Assembly: GCA_016297005.1 (NCBI GenBank)
Contig: JAEDHK010000002.1
Location: 199,237 to 263,236, forward strand
Direction of reading: 5' to 3'
DNA length: 64,000 bases
DNA from: Clostridia bacterium
Lineage (GTDB): Bacteria; Bacillota; Clostridia; Christensenellales; DTU072
The notes beneath the pieces are model-generated. The model was not told the origin of the DNA. It saw only the letters and a list, made by a program, of their open reading frames with translations, and did no database searches. A program made the position numbers and the translations under genes. This document shows positions 1 to 8,793 of this stretch, one piece after another. Position 1 is the first letter of the stretch. Every line of letters begins with the position of its first letter.

Positions 1-1709
1 ACAATTTTGTCGGCATTCCGGACCGACGCGATACGTTGTGCGATAATGATCTTGGTCGTATCGGGGATCTCCTCTGCAAAAGCCTTCCGGATCACAGCGT
101 CCGTCTTCATATCAACGGCGCTCGTCGAGTCGTCCAGGATGAGGATCTTAGGCTTTTTCAATAGCGCTCTTGCTATGCATAGACGCTGTTTTTGCCCACC
201 GGAGACGTTGGCGCCACCCTGTTCGATATACGTATCGTACCCGTCGGGAAAGGATTCGATAAAGGAGTCTGCGCAAGCCAACTTGCAAGCCCTCTTCATC
301 TCTTCGTCGGTGGCTTCTTTGTTGCCCCACCGAAGGTTTTCTTTTATAGTACCGCTGAAAAGGACGTTCTTTTGCAAGACGACGGACACGGCGTTACGAA
401 GCGTCTCTAAGTCGTATTCTTTTACGTTTCTGCCGCCCACGTACACTTCTCCGGCCGTAACGTCGTACAACCGCGGAATAAGCTGAACGAGGGTTGATTT
501 AGAAGAACCGGTACTCCCCAATATGCCCACCGTTTCTCCGCTCTTGATAGTAAGATTCACGTCGGACAAAACCTCGCGCCTGGCTTTTTCGGAATATTTA
601 AAAGATACGTTCTTGAATTCGACGGAACCGTCTTCTATTTCACGGACGGGGTTTTCCGGATTTATAATGGTGCTCTTTTCGTCAATAACCTCCGTTATCC
701 TTCGACCGGATTCGAGAGCAAGGGTCACCATAACGAACATCATGGAGAGCATCATCAGACTCATAAGCGTCTGCATACCGTATTGGATCAGACTGGAAAT
801 CTCCCCGATCCTGATGGAATCGCCAAGCGGATGCATGACGCCGAGCGCAATCAGCGAACCGACGAAAACGGTGCATAGCATGGCGATATACGTGACCGAA
901 GACATCATTGGATCCAAAAAGGCCATGATTTTTTCGGCGTAGGTAAAGTCGTTCTTTAAGTTTTCGCTTGCGGTAGAAAACTTTTCTTTCTCAAATTCTT
1001 CCCTCACGTATGCCTTGACGACGCGCATACCGCGGACGTTTTCCTGTACAGATTGATTGAGTTTGTCGTATTTTTTGAATATCTTCTTAAAAATCGGCAT
1101 AACTTTACGGAACAACAGAAACCCGAACGTCGCCAAAAGGATCATCAATCCCAACGTAATCAGAGAGATGGTTCTGCTGATCTGGAAAGACAGAATGATA
1201 GAAAACGTAAACATCATCGGCGCGCGGATTCCGCCGCGGATGACCATCATATACGCGTTTTGCACGTTGGTCACGTCCGTCGTAAGACGAGTGACAAGAC
1301 TGGTGGACGAAAAACGGTCGATATTGGCGAAAGAAAAGTCCTGTACCGAATAGTACAGATCGTGACGAAGGTTCTTTCCGAATCCGGCGGCGGCATTGGC
1401 GGCCGTTCTTCCGGCAAGAGCGCCGCAAGAGAGACTGAGCATGGCGAAAACGATCAGGAAAACCCCATGTAAAACGATGGCAAGCAGAACGTCCCCGGAG
1501 GCCCATCCCATAATAAGATCGTTGATCCAGGCCACGATCCCCGAACTGACGGTAGCCGTCTCCGTCGAAAAAGATTGCAAAGTGTTGATCATGCTGGCCG
1601 TAACCAAGGGCAAAACACACTCCAAAAACACCTCGAACGCAATATATATCGGCGACAGGATACTATCTTTTTTATATTCACGAATACTGGCAACCAGCTT
1701 TTTTAACAT
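1..1709 (-). CDS. ABC exporter half-transporter, permease fused to ATPase (3' end cut by window)
   Basis: About 569 residues are visible, starting at ATG 1709 behind a GGTAGGGAAG-like ribosome site; the C-terminal end lies outside the window. Residues 1-330 form the membrane domain of a type IV (MsbA-like) exporter. The nucleotide-binding domain follows, with Walker A GSTGSSKS near residue 398, signature SGGQKQR near 503 and Walker B ILILDDSTSAVD near 525. The catalytic Glu after Walker B is Asp, and the switch His is Gln (IIAQRI). These replacements are typical of the degenerate subunit of heterodimeric exporters such as LmrCD or BmrCD, so a partner gene probably lies just downstream, before position 1. 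The substrate cannot be told from sequence. Confidence 0.9.
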   Translation of the reverse strand, partial: MLKKLVASIREYKKDSILSPIYIAFEVFLECVLPLVTASMINTLQSFSTETATVSSGIVAWINDLIMGWASGDVLLAIVLHGVFLIVFAMLSLSCGALAGRTAANAAAGFGKNLRHDLYYSVQDFSFANIDRFSSTSLVTRLTTDVTNVQNAYMMVIRGGIRAPMMFTFSIILSFQISRTISLITLGLMILLATFGFLLFRKVMPIFKKIFKKYDKLNQSVQENVRGMRVVKAYVREEFEKEKFSTASENLKNDFTYAEKIMAFLDPMMSSVTYIAMLCTVFVGSLIALGVMHPLGDSIRIGEISSLIQYGMQTLMSLMMLSMMFVMVTLALESGRRITEVIDEKSTIINPENPVREIEDGSVEFKNVSFKYSEKARREVLSDVNLTIKSGETVGILGSTGSSKSTLVQLIPRLYDVTAGEVYVGGRNVKEYDLETLRNAVSVVLQKNVLFSGTIKENLRWGNKEATDEEMKRACKLACADSFIESFPDGYDTYIEQGGANVSGGQKQRLCIARALLKKPKILILDDSTSAVDMKTDAVIRKAFAEEIPDTTKIIIAQRIASVRNADKI

Positions 1710-1740
1710 ATTCTTCCCTACCTTTTTCAAATAGCGTCTT

Positions 1741-1769
1741 ATTATACCAATTAAATCGTAATTATGCAA
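1741..1769 (-). promoter_or_regulatory. Sigma-A type promoter for the ABC exporter
   Basis: On the minus strand, TTGCAT and TATAAT are separated by 17 nt (-35 at 1764-1769, -10 at 1741-1746), about 30 nt upstream of the exporter start. Confidence 0.75.
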
Positions 1770-2166
1770 TTTTTTCCTTTAATGATTGTTAAAATATGCT
1801 CTTTGATTTAGAGATAAAACCCCGGGACTTCTATGAGATCTTTGTTTTCTTTATATTCCTTATCTGTCGTTATTCGTTCTTTCGCGGTTGCTTTCAATGG
1901 CCTCTTTATCTGAGATTATTCCCCTTAACGAGAGCATCCCGATTATCCTTATATGCCGAGTTATTCGGATTATGCCGCTCTTAATAAAATCCGATTGTGC
2001 TTTCGTACGCGTATAACTCGATACAGGGAAATACTTTATTATAGAATAATGCTTTTGACCGCTGTTGAACGGGAATAAAGGATGAGATTATTTAAAAAGG
2101 ACGCGAGGAAAGAGTGGTTTTCTGCCGAAAAAAAGCTTTCTTTCCCCGAATAGTTATTTAAAAAAA
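1770..2166. other. Intergenic stretch without a gene
   Basis: No convincing reading frame with a ribosome site and no RNA gene was seen. An 8-bp inverted repeat (GAATAGTT at 2148-2155 and AACTATTC at 2165-2172) overlaps the stop of the decarboxylase gene. It could be a weak end signal for the minus-strand greA-lysS operon, but it has no clean T-run behind it. Confidence 0.5.
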
Positions 2167-3417
2167 CTATTCTTTAACAACGTAAACGTTATTACCGTTC
2201 AGTCCGAAGCGATTTTTCGGGCGAGAAGATAACAATTCGATCGCGTCCTTGGTCAGGACGTCGTGAGAATAAGCGAGCGGAACGCCCGGGGGATAGAGAC
2301 CGACTTCGACGTAAAGACGTCTTCCTTCCGCTTCCGCAAGAGGCACTTCTTCCCACTCTCCGCCAAACGTCAGCAAAGTAGGACGCTTGTTCTCTTTATA
2401 ATAAGAAATATCCGCTTCATTTTCCGCAAGCGCGTCGGATTCGAGCGCGTTTACGGCTTCCGAGAGGTCATTCAGTTCTCTATGGTTATTGGGCGTTATG
2501 ATGAATACAACCTTGTTCCCGGCGCTCATTTCGGCGATGAAGCCGGCTTTTTCAAGGGCGTTTGCTACGGCTTCGCCCGAAAAAGGCGACGTCAGGACAA
2601 GACGGGTCTTGTCATCGCTTGCGGCTACCGAAAAAGGCGCTTTGATTCCGTGGGTAAAATTCTCGATGCTTCGAAAAACTTCTTCGTACAGCGCGGAATA
2701 TTTTTCCGGTGCGGAATATGCTTTTTCTATCGAACAGAGGGTAATATACGACGGCGACGTGCCATGCAGAATTTTCCTTGCCAAAGAGCAAGAAGAGACG
2801 TCTTCTTTATCGCGCACGAGAAGAACGCTCCCACCCGTCGTCACGGGCAAGGTTTTGTGCAGACTAAGCACGGTAAAATCGGCGTATTCGGCCGCGGAAA
2901 CGGGAAATCTTTCGGAAAAAACGAAATGACTGCCATGCGCAGCGTCGCAGATCACTTTGATCCCTTTTTTATGCGCGGCGTTACATATTTCTTTCAGCGG
3001 CAGGCAGTTTCCGAAATAATCGGGAGACGTAACGATAACGCTCTTTACCCCTTCGGGAATATCTTCCGCATTGAACTTGTCCACGTGATAAGCGGGCAAG
3101 GAAAAGGCGCGCATAGCGTTATACACGGACGAATGAATGTTGCCGACCAGCAAATATTCTCCTTTGTCTTTATTGGCAAATATCGCTTCCCATAAAGACG
3201 TCGTTGCCCCTTGCGTGGAGATAAAACAAGCTTCCGCCTTATAGACGGAAGCGATCTTTTTTTCAAGCGCGGCAATCGCCCCTTGCGGGTGCAGAAGATT
3301 ATCGCTGTAACTGAGCTCGGTCACGTCATACTTGCCCCCTTCGGCCCTGCCGCTGTGTCCGGGCGTATGAAAACGCGCTTTCGCCGCGTTTTTTTCGATA
3401 TCGGCGACCAAACTCAT
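2167..3417 (-). CDS. Orn/Lys/Arg decarboxylase family PLP enzyme
   Basis: A fold-type I PLP enzyme of the bacterial arginine/lysine/ornithine decarboxylase family (416 residues). The family motif FHTPGH sits near residue 16, and the PLP-binding region LSLHKTLPVTTGG puts the Schiff-base lysine near residue 188. The C-terminal region keeps the YPPGVP motif. The N-terminus is shorter than the roughly 480-residue relatives, which usually have a wing domain. The gene starts 5 nt after the lysS stop, so it is the last gene of greA-lysS-decarboxylase, with only a poor ribosome site inside the lysS end; coupling is likely. The substrate (lysine, arginine or ornithine) is not determined; the lysS link is suggestive only. 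Confidence 0.85.
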   Translation of the reverse strand: MSLVADIEKNAAKARFHTPGHSGRAEGGKYDVTELSYSDNLLHPQGAIAALEKKIASVYKAEACFISTQGATTSLWEAIFANKDKGEYLLVGNIHSSVYNAMRAFSLPAYHVDKFNAEDIPEGVKSVIVTSPDYFGNCLPLKEICNAAHKKGIKVICDAAHGSHFVFSERFPVSAAEYADFTVLSLHKTLPVTTGGSVLLVRDKEDVSSCSLARKILHGTSPSYITLCSIEKAYSAPEKYSALYEEVFRSIENFTHGIKAPFSVAASDDKTRLVLTSPFSGEAVANALEKAGFIAEMSAGNKVVFIITPNNHRELNDLSEAVNALESDALAENEADISYYKENKRPTLLTFGGEWEEVPLAEAEGRRLYVEVGLYPPGVPLAYSHDVLTKDAIELLSSRPKNRFGLNGNNVYVVKE

Positions 3418-3422
3418 TTCTT

Positions 3423-4913
3423 TTACTTACGCGGCTTCATTGTCGGGAACAGAAGCACGTCGCGGATGCTGGAATTATTTGTCAGCATCATGACCATACG
3501 GTCGATGCCGATACCGAGTCCGCCGGTGGGGGGCATGCCGTATTCGAGCGCATTGACGAAATCTTCGTCCATAAACTGCGCCTCGTCGTCGCCTTTGGCT
3601 CTTTCGCGAGCCTGTTGCTCAAATCTGGATCTCTGATCAATGGGATCGTTCAGTTCGCTGAAAGCGTTGCCCATTTCGCTGGCCATCATGAAGCACTCGA
3701 AACGTTCGGTCAGGCGCTTGTCGCTCGGCTTACGCTTCGCGAGCGGGCTGACTTCCACGGGATAGTCGATGATAAAGATAGGCTGGATCAGCTTTTCTTC
3801 TACCTTCTGGTCAAAGACTTCGTACAAAACCTTTCCCCAGGATTCGTCTCCGTCCAGTTCTACGCCGATCTTTTTTGCCTGCGCGATCAGTTCTTCCGTC
3901 GTTCCCTGTCCGAAGTCGATCCCCGTGTACTGCTTTACTGCGTCGATCATGGTCATACGGGGCCACTTCTGACCGAAATGTAAGATTTCTCCCTGATATT
4001 CGACGTCTTCCGTATGCAAAACTTCTTGCGCACAATAACGGAACAGTCCTTCGGTAATGTCCATCATATCGTTGTAATCGGCATACGCCTGATACAGTTC
4101 GATGGTGGTAAATTCGGGATTGTGCTTGATATCCATGCCTTCGTTACGGAAAATACGACCGATCTCGAACACTTTATCGAAACCACCGACGATCAGACGT
4201 TTCAGGTACAGTTCGGTGGCGATACGCATGTACATATCGATATCGAGAGCATTATGATGCGTGACGAACGGACGGGCGTTGGCGCCGCCGGGGATGCTGT
4301 TAAGCACCGGCGTTTCCACTTCGATAAATCCGATGCTTTCCATATAGTTACGCACGCAAGAAATAATTTTACTACGCTTCGCGAAAGTGTCCATAACCTC
4401 GGGATTGACGATCAGGTCGACGTAACGCTGACGATATCTTAAATCGGTATTGGTCAGACCGTGATATTTTTCCGGAAGAGGAAGAAGGGACTTGCTAAGA
4501 AGGACGATCTTTTGGGCATGAACGGAGATTTCTCCGGTTTGGGTCTTGAACACAAATCCCTCCACGCCGATAATATCGCCGACGTCCCACTTTTTAAAAG
4601 CGGCGTAATCTTCTTCTCCCACGTCGTCGCGACGGACGTACGCCTGCAACTTCTTTCCCCCGTCCAGAAGATGAGTGAAAGAGGCCTTACCCATGATTCT
4701 GCGGGAGATCATACGTCCGGCGATCGTAACCGTCTTTCCTTCGTACTTTTCAAAATCGTTCAGGACCTCTTCCGCTTGTACGGTACGGTCGAACTTGGTG
4801 ATCTCGAAGGGATCTTTGCCGGCGGCCACAAGGTCGCTCAGCTTCTGCCGACGGATGGCGATCTCGCTCGCATTGTCCTGTTCGACGTTTACTTTTTCGT
4901 TAATGTCTGCCAT
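3423..4913 (-). CDS. lysS: Lysyl-tRNA synthetase, class II
   Basis: Charges tRNA-Lys with lysine in the cytosol. The 496-residue length is normal for the family. An N-terminal OB-fold (about residues 45-150) binds the anticodon. The class II core follows, with motif 2 RIFRNEGMD near 255 and motif 3 GLGIGIDRM near 465-473. The start ATG has an AAGGAAAG site right after the greA stop, 12 nt upstream. No T-box or other leader was seen, as expected for an internal operon gene. greA-lysS adjacency is common in Bacillota. Confidence 0.97.
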   Translation of the reverse strand: MADINEKVNVEQDNASEIAIRRQKLSDLVAAGKDPFEITKFDRTVQAEEVLNDFEKYEGKTVTIAGRMISRRIMGKASFTHLLDGGKKLQAYVRRDDVGEEDYAAFKKWDVGDIIGVEGFVFKTQTGEISVHAQKIVLLSKSLLPLPEKYHGLTNTDLRYRQRYVDLIVNPEVMDTFAKRSKIISCVRNYMESIGFIEVETPVLNSIPGGANARPFVTHHNALDIDMYMRIATELYLKRLIVGGFDKVFEIGRIFRNEGMDIKHNPEFTTIELYQAYADYNDMMDITEGLFRYCAQEVLHTEDVEYQGEILHFGQKWPRMTMIDAVKQYTGIDFGQGTTEELIAQAKKIGVELDGDESWGKVLYEVFDQKVEEKLIQPIFIIDYPVEVSPLAKRKPSDKRLTERFECFMMASEMGNAFSELNDPIDQRSRFEQQARERAKGDDEAQFMDEDFVNALEYGMPPTGGLGIGIDRMVMMLTNNSSIRDVLLFPTMKPRK

Positions 4914-4925
4914 TTTATTCTTTCC

Positions 4926-5402
4926 TTAGTTTTTGCTGATGGATCTGATAACAAGAATCATATCGCCTGCCGGCGTCTTAGCCACAACGCGATCGCCCTT
5001 CTTGTGCCCGACGAGAGCCTTGCCGATGGGGCTTCGGTCGCTGATTTTATATTTGCGGCTGTCCGCTTCCAGACTGGAAACAATCTGAAGAGTCATTTCT
5101 TCGTCTTCGGCTTCGTCGTAAACGACAACGCTGTTTCCGATGCCGATATACTTGGTGTTGACTTCTTTTTCGTCGATGATCTCGACAAGAGCAAGGGTGT
5201 CTTCGATACGGGCGATTTCGGCTTCGTTGGCCACCTGCGCTTCTTTGGCGGCGGAATATTCGGCGTTTTCGCTCAAATCACCGAACTCTTTGGCGTGCTT
5301 GATCGCGTCGGAGATCTCGCTGCGACGAACCGTACGGAGATAGTCCAATTTCTGATTCATTTCGTCAAATTTTTCTTGCGTCAATTTAATAACGGTTTCC
5401 AT
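4926..5402 (-). CDS. greA: Transcription elongation factor GreA
   Basis: Rescues backtracked RNA polymerase by stimulating transcript cleavage. The 158-residue protein has the usual N-terminal coiled coil (about residues 1-75, with the tip acidic pair in DLSENAEY) and a C-terminal FKBP-like domain. The start follows a strong AAGGAG site. It is first in the greA-lysS-decarboxylase run. No clear sigma-A promoter is visible between it and rpsR, only a strong terminator, so it may depend partly on read-through from rpsF-ssb-rpsR. Confidence 0.96.
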   Translation of the reverse strand: METVIKLTQEKFDEMNQKLDYLRTVRRSEISDAIKHAKEFGDLSENAEYSAAKEAQVANEAEIARIEDTLALVEIIDEKEVNTKYIGIGNSVVVYDEAEDEEMTLQIVSSLEADSRKYKISDRSPIGKALVGHKKGDRVVAKTPAGDMILVIRSISKN

Positions 5403-5423
5403 GATACAAAAATACTCCTTCTT

Positions 5424-5464
5424 AAAAAAAGTCGGTTACCTTGTGTCTTGTCAAAGTAACCGGC
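5424..5464 (-). terminator. Terminator after rpsR
   Basis: On the minus strand, a long stem (GGTTACTTT paired with AAGGTAACC, extended by GCC/GAC) is followed by seven T residues. It separates rpsF-ssb-rpsR from greA. Confidence 0.88.
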
Positions 5465-5494
5465 TTCCGTCTTTTTTACTTTGCTATGCGATGA

Positions 5495-5782
5495 TTATTC
5501 ACCCTTGAAAGCGAGCAGACCCATGATCCGTGCGCGTTTTATCGCCACGGCCAGGTCGCGTTGGTGCTTTACGCAAACGCCCGACGTTCTCCGCGGAATG
5601 ATCTTGCCGTTTTCGGCAATGTAACGGGGACGACGTTCTCCGTTGCGGTCGAAGCTCTTTTCGTTGTTCTTTTCGATGTCTTTAACAAGCGCGATATAGT
5701 CCACTTCGTCAACTTTGTTGACGCAGAAAGGACACACCTTTTTCTTCGGCGCGCGTCTGTATATGTTTTCTCTCTTTTCCAT
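5495..5782 (-). CDS. rpsR: 30S ribosomal protein bS18 with an internal insertion
   Basis: Small-subunit protein that pairs with S6 on helix 22 of 16S rRNA. The 95-residue protein carries zinc-binding pairs of the C+ form (CPFC near residue 17 and the Cys of CVKHQR near 73). The conserved end [12 protein letters not shown] is present. Between the DY motif and the conserved NGKIIPRR there are about 32 residues where Bacillus S18 has about 16. That gives a charged insertion of roughly 16 residues. Last gene of rpsF-ssb-rpsR. Confidence 0.95.
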   Translation of the reverse strand: MEKRENIYRRAPKKKVCPFCVNKVDEVDYIALVKDIEKNNEKSFDRNGERRPRYIAENGKIIPRRTSGVCVKHQRDLAVAIKRARIMGLLAFKGE

Positions 5783-5805
5783 AATAAAAAATTTACCTCC
5801 AAAAA

Positions 5806-6225
5806 TCAGAAGGGCAGATCCTCGTCGCCCTCAACAGGTTTGAGATCGGCGATCTTGCCGCGCTTTCCGGTGGACGCAGCCGGCACGGAGACCGCTTCCG
5901 GAAGTTCGTTCAGGTCGTCGTTCTTGGTGCTCAGAAATTGTACTTCGTCCGCAACGATCTCAACCGAATAGCGTTTTTGTCCGTCGCTCGTCTCATAGTT
6001 TTTGTTTTGAATGGAGCCGCACACGCCGACTCTGCTACCTTTACGCAGGTATTTGCCGCAGTTTTCGGCCATGGCTCTCCAACAGATAACGGAGAAGAAG
6101 TCGGTCTCTTTAGAACCGTACCGACGGCTCACAGCTAACGTGAACTTACAATTAACAAGATCGTTCGAGGTGGTAGCTACTTCGGGGTCCTTGGTCAAGT
6201 TACCGATCATGAATACTCTGTTCAT
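5806..6225 (-). CDS. ssb: Single-stranded DNA-binding protein
   Basis: Coats single-stranded DNA during replication and repair. The OB-fold covers residues 1-105, starting [16 protein letters not shown] short linker leads to the acidic C-terminal tip DEDLPF, the docking site for partner proteins. The 139-residue length is normal to slightly short. It lies between rpsF and rpsR, the usual Bacillota arrangement found near oriC. Confidence 0.97.
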   Translation of the reverse strand: MNRVFMIGNLTKDPEVATTSNDLVNCKFTLAVSRRYGSKETDFFSVICWRAMAENCGKYLRKGSRVGVCGSIQNKNYETSDGQKRYSVEIVADEVQFLSTKNDDLNELPEAVSVPAASTGKRGKIADLKPVEGDEDLPF

Positions 6226-6239
6226 TTTTTGTTCCTCCG

Positions 6240-6521
6240 TTAAATTTTAGTGATCATTTGACGAATAATTACGTCGCTGATACGCATTTGTCTTTCGATT
6301 TCGGCAGGGACGTCAGCGCCGGCCGTGAACTTAACGTGCACGTAATAGCCTTCCGTCTTCTTATCGATGGCATAAGCGAACTTTCTGGTGCCCCACTTGT
6401 CAGTGGCATCAACAGTACCGCCCAAAGAAGCGATCAGCTCGTTGTACTTGTCAACTTGCGCCTGCTTCTCTTCATCGCCGAGTCCGTTATCAATGATGTA
6501 CAGCAATTGATATTTACTCAT
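6240..6521 (-). CDS. rpsF: 30S ribosomal protein bS6
   Basis: Small-subunit protein that binds rRNA together with S18. The 93-residue length and the motifs ALGG-like SLGGTVDATDKWGTRKFAY and YYVHVKF are normal for the family. It begins the rpsF-ssb-rpsR operon behind an AGGAGG site. The leader contains hairpins that may bind the S6:S18 pair for feedback control. Confidence 0.97.
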   Translation of the reverse strand: MSKYQLLYIIDNGLGDEEKQAQVDKYNELIASLGGTVDATDKWGTRKFAYAIDKKTEGYYVHVKFTAGADVPAEIERQMRISDVIIRQMITKI

Positions 6522-6534
6522 AGAATAGTACCTC

Positions 6535-6600
6535 CTTTTGGTCTTATGGCTACCGCCTTAGTCGGTAGCAAGGAAAATTTTCTCGACTTCTGCCGAGAAT
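6535..6600 (-). promoter_or_regulatory. Candidate S6:S18-binding leader of rpsF
   Basis: The 5' untranslated region holds two hairpins: TCTCG/CGAGA (6581-6598) and a 7-bp GCTACCG/CGGTAGC stem (6549-6569) with a 7-nt loop, the second just upstream of the ribosome site. An S6:S18 autoregulatory motif is known in rpsF leaders across bacteria. The position fits, but exact agreement with the motif was not checked. Confidence 0.5.
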
Positions 6601-6606
6601 GGTTTT

Positions 6607-6634
6607 ATTATACAATATTTTTTTAAAAAGTAAA
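6607..6634 (-). promoter_or_regulatory. Promoter of rpsF-ssb-rpsR
   Basis: TTTACT (6629-6634) and TATAAT (6607-6612) on the minus strand, separated by 16 nt of A/T-rich sequence. Confidence 0.75.
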
Positions 6635-6666
6635 GGATTTTTTACTAATATTTATAGAATTTGCTT

Positions 6667-6713
6667 AAAAAATGAAAGAAAGCGGATTTTTGCTCCGCTT
6701 TCTTGCTTTCATT
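6667..6713 (-). terminator. Terminator of the nucleoside-uptake operon
   Basis: A long stem (AAAGCGGA paired with TCCGCTTT, extended by flanking GAAAG/CTTTC pairs) followed by TTTTTT on the minus strand, directly after the last permease gene. Confidence 0.88.
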
Positions 6714-6715
6714 TT

Positions 6716-7672
6716 CTATCGTTCTTCACGGAAATACGACGTCCCGAGCGCCGCCGGAGGTTGCGATTCTTTCTTATTGACGATGCTCGTTATGATCAAA
6801 ATAATGATCGTAACAACAAACGGAATTATTTTTAAGAGTTCCTTATACGTGAAGCTGATATTCAGATAGTTCGGCGCAATATACAACGCACCGAAGAGGA
6901 TGGATCCGAGGATCCCCCAGTTCGGTCTCCACAAAGAGAAGATAACGAGCGCTATCGCAAGCCATCCCATGGCGTCGATGGAATATTCCCAACTTCCGTT
7001 CAGATAGTCCATAATATAGAACAAGCCGCCGAGACCGGCAATAGCCGCACCCAAAACGCACGCGCAATACTTATATTTTTCTACGTTGATACCGGCCGCA
7101 TCCGCCGTCGCCGGGCTCTCTCCGACCGCACGTAAACTGAGACCGACACGGGTTTTCTTTAAGACAATACTTACCACAAGAGAAAGCGCGATCGCAATGT
7201 ATACCAAGCAACCATAGGTCAAAAACAGATCGGAAAACCAATTGTTCATATTTAAACCGTCAGCATACGCCGTAAACGCATTGCTGGCATAAATAAACCC
7301 GGTTTTATCAACCATTGAAATAAAGAAATTCGTGACGCCCGTACCGAACGTCGTGATAGCAAGACCGCTGACGTTCTGATTACAACGGAGCGTAATGGTC
7401 AGAAACCCATATAATAATCCGCCGAACCCGGCAAAAAGCATGGAAAAAATAATACCTATGATCACAGCGGCGAAACCGTTCACTTGCGTAACGTCGGCAA
7501 GAGTCTTCAAATAAACAGACTCCCCTACGCAACCGCCGAGAGCGCCGAGGCACATGATACCGGGGATACCGAGGTTAAGGTGTCCGCTCTTTTCGGTAAT
7601 GGTTTCTCCGGTCGATCCAAATAGAAAAACAGTACTGAATCTTATTGCATTATGTATAAACGTAAGAAACAT
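6716..7672 (-). CDS. Nucleoside ABC transporter permease (NupQ/YufQ-like)
   Basis: Inner-membrane permease of a BMP-family purine nucleoside ABC importer (318 residues, about eight to ten hydrophobic segments). The N-terminal motif GETITEKSGHLNLGIPG is diagnostic for the second permease of this family, and AVGESPATADAAGINV is the cytoplasmic coupling loop. It starts 2 nt after the other permease gene, so the two are co-translated. A strong terminator follows. It is the last gene of the xpt-bmp-ATPase-permease-permease operon. Confidence 0.92.
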   Translation of the reverse strand: MFLTFIHNAIRFSTVFLFGSTGETITEKSGHLNLGIPGIMCLGALGGCVGESVYLKTLADVTQVNGFAAVIIGIIFSMLFAGFGGLLYGFLTITLRCNQNVSGLAITTFGTGVTNFFISMVDKTGFIYASNAFTAYADGLNMNNWFSDLFLTYGCLVYIAIALSLVVSIVLKKTRVGLSLRAVGESPATADAAGINVEKYKYCACVLGAAIAGLGGLFYIMDYLNGSWEYSIDAMGWLAIALVIFSLWRPNWGILGSILFGALYIAPNYLNISFTYKELLKIIPFVVTIIILIITSIVNKKESQPPAALGTSYFREER

Positions 7673-7674
7673 AT

Positions 7675-8793
7675 TTACTTCGCACCTCCCTCTCTGACTG
7701 CTTTGATCTTGTCTTTCTTCAATTTGATGACTACTTTATAGCGCACGAAGAATTCGCTCGCAATAACCAAAAGGAAGAATATACCGACAATAACGCCGTT
7801 GAACGCCTCGCTGTCGCCGATATTGAACGTACTCGCCGCCTGAGAAGACCCTCTTTGCATAAATACGACCAAAAACGTCACAAAAATCATAATGATGGGG
7901 TTGAATTGAGACAACCATGAAACAAGGATTGCAGTAAAACCTCTGCCTCCGACCAGATCCGCATTCAACGTCGGGGTCGGGCTCCCGCCTACGAGCAAAA
8001 AGCCTGCAATACCGCATATCGCGCCGGAAAGAATCATCGTACGAATGATTACCTTCTTAACGTTGATGCCGACGTACTTTGCCGTATTAACGCTTTCGCC
8101 AACCACGTCCAATTCGTATCCGTGCTTGCTGAAACGCAAATACACGAACACGATAGCCGTCAATACGGTCACTATAACGACGTTAATGATGTATTTTTGT
8201 CCCAATATAGAAGAAAAACTGCCGTATTTCAAAATACCTATCTTACTCGATCCGTCAGGAGCCCATTGGTTAATGGTAAACAATACAAGATGGGTTGCAA
8301 TATAGTTCATCATGAGCGTAAACAAAGTTTCGTTCGTATTCCATTTGGCTTTGAGAAGCGCCGGAATAACGCCCCAAATCGCGCCGAAAACCAAACTTAC
8401 CAAAAGCATAATGATGATCAGCAGGCTTCCTGCGACCTTCCCGCCTAAATACCAGATAACGATAGCGCTGGCAAACGCCCCCATAAGCGTCTGCCCCTCG
8501 GCGCCGATATTCCAAAACTTCATCTTAAACGCAGGCGTTACGGCGAGAGAAACGCACAACAACATGGCCCAACTCTGCAATAAAGAATATATCCTCGTTC
8601 CATGAAAAGCGCCCTTGATCATTTCACTGTAAAACCCGCCGAAATGTTGTCCTTTTGTCAGTATTAAGCAAACTAAGCCGCTGACCAAAAACGCAATCAG
8701 TACGGCTACGGCGCGTATAAGCCACATTTTCCATGCCGGCATGTCCGCTCTTTTCATAATATGGATAAACGGCTCTCTTTTCTTCGTATGCAT
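7675..8793 (-). CDS. Nucleoside ABC transporter permease (NupP/YufP-like)
   Basis: First permease of the BMP-type nucleoside importer (372 residues). Hydrophobic segments fill residues 25-360. The conserved KFWNIGAEGQTLMGAFAS and DVVGESVNTAKYVGINV segments are typical of this permease type. The start overlaps the ATPase stop as TAATG, so translation is coupled. It pairs with the NupQ-like permease to form the channel. Confidence 0.92.
   Translation of the reverse strand: MHTKKREPFIHIMKRADMPAWKMWLIRAVAVLIAFLVSGLVCLILTKGQHFGGFYSEMIKGAFHGTRIYSLLQSWAMLLCVSLAVTPAFKMKFWNIGAEGQTLMGAFASAIVIWYLGGKVAGSLLIIIMLLVSLVFGAIWGVIPALLKAKWNTNETLFTLMMNYIATHLVLFTINQWAPDGSSKIGILKYGSFSSILGQKYIINVVIVTVLTAIVFVYLRFSKHGYELDVVGESVNTAKYVGINVKKVIIRTMILSGAICGIAGFLLVGGSPTPTLNADLVGGRGFTAILVSWLSQFNPIIMIFVTFLVVFMQRGSSQAASTFNIGDSEAFNGVIVGIFFLLVIASEFFVRYKVVIKLKKDKIKAVREGGAK

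Noticed and set aside
4461..5459. Plus-strand open frame of 332 codons
   Set aside because: It runs antisense to lysS and greA, which are certain genes.
4914..5494. T-box before lysS
   Set aside because: lysS is inside an operon behind greA, and no T-box sequence is present in the small gaps.
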